This document shows positions 36,592-41,832 of a DNA stretch of 41,832 nt, one piece after another. Each line of letters starts with the position of its first letter. Position 1 is the first letter of the stretch. The notes under the pieces are model-generated. The model worked only from the letters and a program-made list of their open reading frames with translations. It did no database searches and was not told where the DNA came from. This DNA is from Oscillospiraceae bacterium (GTDB lineage Bacteria > Bacillota > Clostridia > Oscillospirales > Acutalibacteraceae), in contig CADAUV010000006.1 of NCBI GenBank assembly GCA_902791235.1, positions 1 through 41,832 on the forward strand, in the 5' to 3' direction. The position numbers were made by a program, and so were the translations under genes.

Positions 36592-38067
36592 TCACATACC
36601 GAGCTTATAAGCGACATCGTTATAGAAAAGCTCTTTCTTGAAGGAATTAATCTCGGTGTCCTTGTTTATATGTACAAACTCAATGCCCATAATTTCAGCA
36701 AAGTCCCTCATATGCTCAGCGGTAAGGCTGTATGAAAGCACCGAATGATGAGCGCCGCCTGCGTAAATCCAAGCCTCAGCAGATGTCTGTAAGCACGGAA
36801 GCGGTTTCCATAATACGCCTGCAACGGGAAGCTTCGGCATATCGTTTTCCTGCTTCTTACACTCTACATCGTTAACAATCATTCTGAGTCTGTCGCCCAT
36901 ATCTACGAGAGTAACAACGATTGCGTTGCCTGTCTGCGCTTTGAATACAAGTCTTGCAGGGTCTTCCCTGTCGCCTATGCCAAGATGATGCACCTGAATC
37001 TTCGGCTTTTCAGCAGATACAGTCGGGCAAACCTCAAGCATATGCGAACCGAGGAGCATTTCATTACCCGGCTCAAAATGGTAGGTATAATCCTCCATAA
37101 ATGCCGTGCCGCCCTCGGTCATACCGTCAGCCATAAGCTTCATAAGCCTCGTCATAGCCGCTACCTTCCAGTCGCCCTCAGCGCCGAAGCCGTAGCCCTG
37201 ACGCATTAAATCCTGACAAGCAAGACCGGGAAGCTGTCTTAACTGCTGAAGGTCCTCAAAATTAGTATGGAAAGCGCCGTAATTCTTCTCGGTAAGGAAG
37301 CTCTTAATTGCGATTTCTTCCCTTGCCTGATAACGAACCGACTCGATATTATCAGTATCCATTATGTAATTCTTTTCATATTCAGCCATCTGAGCGTCAA
37401 TCTCAGCTTCGGTTACAGCCTCTACCTTACGGATAATATCGCCTACGCCGTAGTGGTCAACCTGCCAGCCGAGCTTAATCTGAGCCTCAATCTTGTCGCC
37501 GTCAGTTACAGCAACATTTCTCATATTGTCAGAAATACGCAGAACCCTGAGCTTTCTTGATTCACACGCACCGACAGCAGCGCGCATCCAAACGCCCATC
37601 TTTCTCTGGAACTCCTCGTCCTTCCAATAGCCTGCGATAACCTTACACTTCTTTCTCATTCTTGCATGAATGTATCCGTGTTCCCTGTCGCCATGAGCGG
37701 ACTGATTAAGATTCATAAAGTCCATATCTATATCGGACCAGGGAATATCCCTGTTGTACTGAGTGTTAACATGGAGATAGGGCTTTGCAAGCTCATTCAG
37801 TCCTGCAATCCACATCTTAGAGGGAGAGAAGGTGTGCATCCATGTAATAACGCCTGCACACTCGGGTGTATTGTTAGCGCTTCTCATTACATCTAAAATT
37901 TCCTGTGCTGTCTTAACACAGGGCTTTGCCACAACCTTGCACGGTAGCTTTGAGCTCCACTCCTCGCACATTTCCTGTGCATGCGCATTTATGTCAGCAA
38001 AGATTTCCTCACCGTAAAGGTGCTGCGTGCCAACAACATACCAAAATTCATAATCCTTAATTGCCAT
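36592..38067 (-). CDS. araA: L-arabinose isomerase
   Basis: Interconverts L-arabinose and L-ribulose. The product is 491 residues from the ATG at 38067 (MAIKDYEFWYVVGTQHLYG), chosen for its AAGGAGGC site. The in-frame extension to 38109 is not conserved and overlaps that site. The family core is visible as EGDWKVAAMTRLMKLMADG, GGTAFMEDYTYHFEPGNEM and LGSHMLEVCP, carrying the Mn-binding Glu and His residues. Length is normal (about 500). It lies between the FGGY kinase (10-nt gap) and araD. Confidence 0.96.
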   Translation of the reverse strand: MAIKDYEFWYVVGTQHLYGEEIFADINAHAQEMCEEWSSKLPCKVVAKPCVKTAQEILDVMRSANNTPECAGVITWMHTFSPSKMWIAGLNELAKPYLHVNTQYNRDIPWSDIDMDFMNLNQSAHGDREHGYIHARMRKKCKVIAGYWKDEEFQRKMGVWMRAAVGACESRKLRVLRISDNMRNVAVTDGDKIEAQIKLGWQVDHYGVGDIIRKVEAVTEAEIDAQMAEYEKNYIMDTDNIESVRYQAREEIAIKSFLTEKNYGAFHTNFEDLQQLRQLPGLACQDLMRQGYGFGAEGDWKVAAMTRLMKLMADGMTEGGTAFMEDYTYHFEPGNEMLLGSHMLEVCPTVSAEKPKIQVHHLGIGDREDPARLVFKAQTGNAIVVTLVDMGDRLRMIVNDVECKKQENDMPKLPVAGVLWKPLPCLQTSAEAWIYAGGAHHSVLSYSLTAEHMRDFAEIMGIEFVHINKDTEINSFKKELFYNDVAYKLGM

Positions 38068-38077
38068 AACTGCCTCC

Positions 38078-39622
38078 TTAAATATTTTCCGTTGCTGATT
38101 TCTCAACAATAAGTCCTTTTTTATAAAGCTTCATATATGCATCAAAGCCTTCACTGTCAGCCGCGTCAGGCTCAACAGTCGAGCTTTTACACGAAGAGAA
38201 TACACGGTTATTAAGATAATCGTCAAGGCTCTCCCCTGTCTTGTCAGCGGCGTATTTTGCAAGAATTGCAATTCCCCAGGCGCCGCCTTCGCCGGCAGTT
38301 TCCATAACTGTAACAGGGGTGTTAAATGCACCTGCCATCAGTCGCTGACCGACATATTCGGTTTTAAACAGACCGCCGTGCCCTGTAAGTCTGTCAATAG
38401 CAACCTGCTCATTTTCAAGAATTTCCATACCGATTTTTAGCGCGCCCATAGTTGAGAATACCTGCGCTCTCATAAAGTTAGCAAGGCTCATTTGAGCATT
38501 CTCTTTTCTGATGAAAAGCGGACGGCCGCTTTCAAGATGAGTAACAGGCTCGCCTGAAAAATAATTGAAGTTTACAAGTCCGCCGCAATCCTTATCGCCC
38601 TTGAGTGCTTCGCCGTAAAGCAAATCGTAAACCTGCGGTTTGGTAAGCTCGCCACCGCTAAGCTTTGAAAATTCAATGAAAAGCTTGACCCAGTAATCAA
38701 GGTCGGTGCAGCAGTTATTGCAGTGAACCATCGCAACCGGCATACCTGTGGGTGTTGTTACCATATCAATTTCTTCGTAAACCTTTGAAAGCATTTTTTC
38801 AAGAACAATCATAGAGAAAATTGATGTTCCTGCAGAAACATTACCCGTTCTGACGCTTATGCTGTTAGTTGCGACCATTCCCGTACCTGCGTCGCCCTCG
38901 GGCGGACACATGGGAATTCCTGCCTGAAGCTCTCCTGTCGGGTCAAGAAGCCTTGCGCCCTCCTCAGTGAGAAAACCTGCCTCTTCGCCTGCAACAAGCG
39001 ATTTCGGAAGAATATCCCGGATGTTCCAGTCGTACTTTGAAACCTCGGGAAGCTTTGAAAATTTATCGAGCATATCGGCATTATAGTCGTTTGTTTCACT
39101 GTCAATCGGGAACATACCCGACGCCTCGCCAACGCCGATAACCTTCCTTCCTGTAAGCTTCCAGTGAACATAACCCTCAAGTGTGGTCAGATACGCAATA
39201 TCCTTTACATGCTCTTCTCCGTTAAGAATTGCCTGTTCAAGATGCGCAATACTCCACCTCTCGGTAAGTCTTGAAGCGGCTTCACCCGTAATTGTATTAC
39301 GCCAGGTACGGAATTGAGCAAGCTGGTTTCCGTCCTTATCAAAAGGCAGATATCCGTGCATCATAGCTGAAAATCCGATTGCAGAAAGAGTTTTTATTTT
39401 CTGACCGAATTTTTCCTCGCAGTCAGCATTAAGCTTGCTGTAAGCATCTCTCAGACCGTCCCATATGTCTTCGGTATGGTATGTCCAAATTCCGTTTTCA
39501 AGCCTGTTTTCCCAGTCGTGCGCACCGCTTGCGACCGGTTCAAAGCTTTCATTAATGAGAACTGCTTTAATCCTTGTTGAGCCGAATTCGATACCAAGTA
39601 CCTCTGTTCCTTTAAGAGCCAT
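38078..39622 (-). CDS. FGGY-family pentulose kinase, probable L-ribulokinase
   Basis: A 514-residue sugar kinase with the actin-like ATPase fold: N-terminal phosphate loop [13 protein letters not shown] (10-22), [13 protein letters not shown] substrate segment, and C-terminal adenosine-site motif [18 protein letters not shown]. It is closer to the xylulokinase-like FGGY enzymes than to classical AraB. Its position directly upstream of araA and araD (10-nt gap) argues that it phosphorylates L-ribulose, filling the AraB role. Xylulokinase or a broader pentulose activity remains possible. An ATG at 39622 follows GGGAGG, 14 nt after sir2. Confidence 0.88.
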   Translation of the reverse strand: MALKGTEVLGIEFGSTRIKAVLINESFEPVASGAHDWENRLENGIWTYHTEDIWDGLRDAYSKLNADCEEKFGQKIKTLSAIGFSAMMHGYLPFDKDGNQLAQFRTWRNTITGEAASRLTERWSIAHLEQAILNGEEHVKDIAYLTTLEGYVHWKLTGRKVIGVGEASGMFPIDSETNDYNADMLDKFSKLPEVSKYDWNIRDILPKSLVAGEEAGFLTEEGARLLDPTGELQAGIPMCPPEGDAGTGMVATNSISVRTGNVSAGTSIFSMIVLEKMLSKVYEEIDMVTTPTGMPVAMVHCNNCCTDLDYWVKLFIEFSKLSGGELTKPQVYDLLYGEALKGDKDCGGLVNFNYFSGEPVTHLESGRPLFIRKENAQMSLANFMRAQVFSTMGALKIGMEILENEQVAIDRLTGHGGLFKTEYVGQRLMAGAFNTPVTVMETAGEGGAWGIAILAKYAADKTGESLDDYLNNRVFSSCKSSTVEPDAADSEGFDAYMKLYKKGLIVEKSATENI

Positions 39623-39636
39623 ATTAACCTCCCAAA

Positions 39637-40347
39637 TTATATTCTGATTTGCGAAAGCACCTTGCCTACGCTGTCGTGAATAACAAGGTCGGCATCACTG
39701 TCAATGCCTGTTTCGCTTTTATTTATTATTACAAGGTATTTACCCTGAAAGTACCTTACAAATCCGCTTGCAGGATAAACCGTAAGGCTTGTACCTGCAA
39801 CAATCAGACAGTCGGCATTTGATATGGCATTTAAAGCGCCGTTAACAGTATTATTATCAAGTGCCTCCTCATAAAGCACAACATCGGGCTTTATAATACC
39901 GCCGCACTCATCACAACGCGGCACTCCGTCAGATGTAATAATATAATCAATACCAAACTGCTTATCACATTCCGTGCAGTGATTTCTGAGTGTTGTTCCG
40001 TGAATTTCATAAACGCTCTTGCTTCCGGCTTTCTGATGAAGCCCGTCAATATTCTGAGTAACGATTGCAGAAAGCTTGCCTGCCTTTTCAAGCTCAGCAA
40101 GCTTAAAATGTGCCGCATTAGGTTTAACATCAGGGCACAAAAGCTTAGCCTTATAAAATCTGTAAAACTCTTTTGTATTGTTCCAAAAGAAAGAGTGTGA
40201 AAGTATTTCTTCAGGCGGATAATCATACTGCTGATTATAAAGCCCGTCAACGGAACGAAAGTCAGGAATACCGCTTTCGGTTGACACACCCGCACCGCCG
40301 AAAAATACAATGTTATTACTACTGTCAATTATTTCCTGCAAAGTCAT
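39637..40347 (-). CDS. cobB: Sir2-family NAD-dependent protein deacylase
   Basis: A 236-residue sirtuin removing acetyl or other acyl groups from lysines at the cost of NAD+. All hallmark motifs are present: [15 protein letters not shown] (18-32), [13 protein letters not shown] (97-109), catalytic His116 in EIHGT, zinc Cys124/127 and Cys145/148, and [11 protein letters not shown]. Compact length suits the bacterial class. It is the first gene of the operon, 14 nt before the pentulose kinase, so it is probably co-transcribed with arabinose catabolism. Substrate proteins are unknown. Confidence 0.93.
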   Translation of the reverse strand: MTLQEIIDSSNNIVFFGGAGVSTESGIPDFRSVDGLYNQQYDYPPEEILSHSFFWNNTKEFYRFYKAKLLCPDVKPNAAHFKLAELEKAGKLSAIVTQNIDGLHQKAGSKSVYEIHGTTLRNHCTECDKQFGIDYIITSDGVPRCDECGGIIKPDVVLYEEALDNNTVNGALNAISNADCLIVAGTSLTVYPASGFVRYFQGKYLVIINKSETGIDSDADLVIHDSVGKVLSQIRI

Positions 40348-40362
40348 AATATCACCTTAATC

Positions 40363-40391
40363 ATTATAACAAAAATATGTTTTTAAGTAAA
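40363..40391 (-). promoter_or_regulatory. Sigma-A promoter of the sir2-araBAD operon
   Basis: On the minus strand, TTTACT (40391-40386) and TATAAT (40368-40363) have a 17-bp spacer. The sir2 ATG lies 16 nt downstream of the -10 box, behind AAGGTGAT. I see no clear AraR or CcpA operator nearby. The region is extremely AT-rich. Confidence 0.6.
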
Positions 40392-40400
40392 TAAAATATA

Positions 40401-40429
40401 TTGTTATTATATAAATTTTATGTTAAAAT
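40401..40429 (+). promoter_or_regulatory. Sigma-A promoter of azlCD
   Basis: TTGTTA (40401-40406), 17 bp, TAAAAT (40424-40429), 33 nt before the azlC ATG with a GAGGA site. It is divergent from the sir2 promoter, and the two -35 boxes are only 10 bp apart. Confidence 0.6.
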
Positions 40430-40461
40430 ACAGTCTGCTATTATTATGAACGAGGAAGCAA

Positions 40462-41175
40462 ATGAAAACTGATAATAAAAAAACACTACTATTTGCACTG
40501 AAAAAATCTCTGCCCGTGCTATTCGGATACTTATTTCTCGGCTCCGCCTTCGGAATTATGCTATATGATATCGGCTATAACTGGATTTGGGCAATATTCA
40601 TTTCTCTTATTGTTTATGCAGGCTCGGGTCAATTCTTACTTGTATCGCTTCTCGCAAGTCATGCAAGCATACCGACAGTGCTTACAATGTCGCTTTTCAT
40701 AAATTCAAGGCATATGTTTTACGGCATCTCCTTTATTGATAAATTCAGACTCGGAAAGTGGAGGTATCCGTTTCTGATATTTTCCCTGACTGACGAAACA
40801 TATTCGGTTAACCTTACATTTGATAAAACGGAAGACGGTATCGATGAAATTAAGGCAAGGTATCTTTTAGGCGTATTTGACCACATTTACTGGATAATCG
40901 GCTCGCTTACAGGCTCGCTTTTAGGTGAGCTTATACCGATTGACTTTACAGGCATCGACTTCTCAATGACGGCTCTGTTTGTTGTTATATTCATAGACCT
41001 TCTGACTGAGCAGAAAGGCAGAAGAAAGCTAATCGGCTCCGTAGGAATATTCTGCGCTGTAATCTGCCTGATTATTTTCGGCGCAGATAAATTCATACTT
41101 CCTGCAATGCTTTTAATAGTAGCTGTTCTTACCGCTTCAAAAAAGTATTTTGCCGATGAAAAGGAGGTAGTATAA
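40462..41175 (+). CDS. azlC: AzlC family branched-chain amino acid exporter, large subunit
   Basis: A 237-residue inner-membrane protein with about seven hydrophobic segments. Family features are the N-terminal GYLFLGSAFGIMLYDIG, YAGSGQFLLVSLLA, LFINSRHMFYGISF and LTDETYSVN. AzlC/AzlD (YgaZ/YgaH) pairs export branched-chain amino acids and analogues. It overlaps azlD by one base (TAATG). No Lrp/AzlB-type regulator is next to it. Confidence 0.93.
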   Translation: MKTDNKKTLLFALKKSLPVLFGYLFLGSAFGIMLYDIGYNWIWAIFISLIVYAGSGQFLLVSLLASHASIPTVLTMSLFINSRHMFYGISFIDKFRLGKWRYPFLIFSLTDETYSVNLTFDKTEDGIDEIKARYLLGVFDHIYWIIGSLTGSLLGELIPIDFTGIDFSMTALFVVIFIDLLTEQKGRRKLIGSVGIFCAVICLIIFGADKFILPAMLLIVAVLTASKKYFADEKEVV

Positions 41176-41513
41176 TGCCCCTTTCATTCAGCGAATCTTT
41201 AATTATAATTTTAGTTGCAGCGGCAGCTACTTTTGCAACAAGGCTCTTCCCTTTTGCAGTATTCGGCAAAAGTAAGGAAATACCAAAATTTGTAAAATAT
41301 CTCGGAGATGTTTTGCCCCTTGCCATTCTCGGCGCACTTATTGTATACTGCCTCAGTGATTTTACAAGCGGCAATATAAATATAATTATCCCGAAACTAA
41401 TTGCCGTAGCTGCGACTGCAGTTATGCACATATGGAAAAGAAATACGCTTCTTTCCATCTCCGTCGGAACAATCGGCTATATGTTTCTGATTCATTATGT
41501 TTTCATACAGTAA
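41175..41513 (+). CDS. azlD: AzlD family branched-chain amino acid exporter, small subunit
   Basis: A 112-residue protein with four TM helices. The AzlD pattern is AAAATFATRLFPFAVFG near the N-terminus and YLGDVLPLAILGALIVYCL in the middle. It pairs with AzlC for export. AAGGAGG lies 8 nt before the ATG, within the azlC end. Length is typical (100-110). Confidence 0.92.
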   Translation: MPLSFSESLIIILVAAAATFATRLFPFAVFGKSKEIPKFVKYLGDVLPLAILGALIVYCLSDFTSGNINIIIPKLIAVAATAVMHIWKRNTLLSISVGTIGYMFLIHYVFIQ

Positions 41514-41545
41514 AAAAGAACCGCATACAGTGTATGCGGTTCTTT
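41512..41545. terminator. Bidirectional terminator between azlD and tRNA-Cys
   Basis: GAACCGCATAC / GTATGCGGTTC, a perfect 11-bp stem with a 3-nt loop, flanked by AAAAAA on the left and TTT on the right. On the minus strand it gives a six-T tail 4 nt after the tRNA-Cys CCA, so it should end both azlCD and the tRNA. Confidence 0.88.
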
Positions 41546-41548
41546 AAC

Positions 41549-41623
41549 TGGAGGCACCACCCAGATTTGAACTGGGGCATAAAGCTTTTGCAGAGCTCTG
41601 CCTTACCACTTGGCTATGGTGCC
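41549..41623 (-). tRNA. tRNA-Cys (anticodon GCA)
   Basis: A full cloverleaf on the minus strand. The acceptor GGCACCA pairs with TGGTGCC, with discriminator T (U73, the cysteine identity base) and an encoded CCA. The D arm is GCCAAGTGGTAAGGC. The anticodon stem GAGCT/AGCTT holds loop CTGCAAA, which gives anticodon GCA. The T arm is CCCAG-TTCAAAT-CTGGG. It lies between a consensus promoter and a terminator. Confidence 0.97.
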
Positions 41624-41641
41624 AAATTAACTTGTGGATAT

Positions 41642-41670
41642 ATTATATTTAATATAACATCAAATGTCAA
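41642..41670 (-). promoter_or_regulatory. Consensus sigma-A promoter of tRNA-Cys
   Basis: On the minus strand, a perfect TTGACA (41670-41665), a 17-bp spacer and a perfect TATAAT (41647-41642), about 19 nt before the mature tRNA 5' end. This is the strongest promoter in the window, as expected for a stable RNA. Confidence 0.88.
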
Positions 41671-41772
41671 GAGTTATTTTGGATAAATGAATTATTTTTG
41701 TTAAGCGTTAAATATCAGTATGAATTATTATGTTAAAATAGATAAGTTCAAGCCTCGTATTATAATACTAAC

Positions 41773-41805
41773 AAAAAAAGAACGGCTGATGCCGTTCTCT
41801 TTTTT
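41773..41805. terminator. Intrinsic terminator near the right edge
   Basis: AGAACGGC / GCCGTTCT (41779-41798), 8 bp with a TGAT loop, with seven A on the left and CTTTTTT on the right. Read on the minus strand it directly follows the tRNA-like 3' end at 41808-41827 and has a seven-T tail, so it probably ends a tRNA transcript entering from the right. Confidence 0.85.
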
Positions 41806-41807
41806 GT

Positions 41808-41827
41808 TGGAGCGGATGACGAGGCTC
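41808..41827 (-). tRNA. 3' end of a tRNA, probably tRNA-Gly, truncated at or near the window edge
   Basis: The minus strand reads GAGCCTCGTCATCCGCTCCA: the 3' T-stem CTCGT, an acceptor 3' strand CATCCGC, discriminator T and CCA. It fits the end of a tRNA-Gly(GCC) of the GCGGATG acceptor type. Going 5' from there the sequence is GGGG, not the expected TTC of the T loop, so the match breaks 5 bases before the window end. Only a fragment can be claimed. The break may be an assembly edge. Confidence 0.4.
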
Positions 41828-41832
41828 CCCCG

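Noticed and set aside
40348..40461. AraR or CcpA operator between sir2 and azlC
   Set aside because: The spacer is very AT-rich, and I could not find a convincing palindrome or cre-like match beyond the two promoters.

Overview
The window looks like chromosome from an endospore-forming, low-GC Gram-positive bacterium of the class Clostridia, probably Oscillospiraceae/Ruminococcaceae-like. The evidence is a complete spoIIIAA-AH cluster, spoIIID, the clostridial gene order nusB-xseA-xseB-ispA-dxs-tlyA-nadK-argR-recN, a SAM-I riboswitch in front of metK, AGGAGG/AGGTGA ribosome binding sites, and sigma-A promoters close to TTGACA-17-TATAAT. I see no phage, transposon, CRISPR array or plasmid functions. 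Most of the window is core housekeeping DNA. The left edge cuts addB. The right edge ends 5 bases beyond a tRNA-like 3' end, so the window may be a whole assembly contig.

Region 1 (1-10.7 kb, minus strand). One tightly packed unit reads ligA, a two-TM protein of unknown function, murD, two tandem M42 aminopeptidases, a GNAT acetyltransferase, a PLP enzyme of the methionine gamma-lyase-like family, a DUF2461 protein and addB. Most junctions overlap by 4-8 nt. ligA is split by a one-base deletion in a short T run (A run on the coding strand).

Region 2 (10.7-21.2 kb, minus strand). Eleven genes run nusB, a TsaD/Kae1-like paralogue, xseA, xseB, ispA, dxs, tlyA, nadK, argR, recN, tyrS. They cover transcription antitermination, DNA repair (ExoVII, RecN), isoprenoid precursor supply (Dxs, IspA), NADP synthesis, rRNA methylation, arginine control and tRNA charging. 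A terminator hairpin lies only 13 nt before nusB.

Region 3 (21.2-26.4 kb, minus strand). spoIIIAA-AH, encoding the mother-cell/forespore channel, is followed by an Asp23 protein with its own sigma-A promoter. spoIIIAF has no canonical start codon. It begins in frame directly after the spoIIIAE stop, with ACG where ATG is expected.

Region 4 (26.4-32.7 kb, plus strand). A 1035-residue GtrA-like/YfhO membrane protein, a long-form PRPP synthetase, a small membrane-anchored lipocalin-like protein, spoIIID and proC.

Region 5 (32.7-41.8 kb). metK (minus) with a SAM-I riboswitch is divergent from a strongly expressed-looking SDR epimerase with a C-terminal zinc ribbon (plus). Next comes a sir2-araB-araA-araD operon (minus), a divergent azlCD branched-chain amino acid exporter (plus), and tRNA-Cys(GCA) (minus) with a perfect consensus promoter. 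I find no clearly new multi-gene system. The best leads are the GtrA-YfhO fusion, the missing spoIIIAF start, the zinc-ribbon epimerase, the sirtuin-arabinose operon and the nusB leader.
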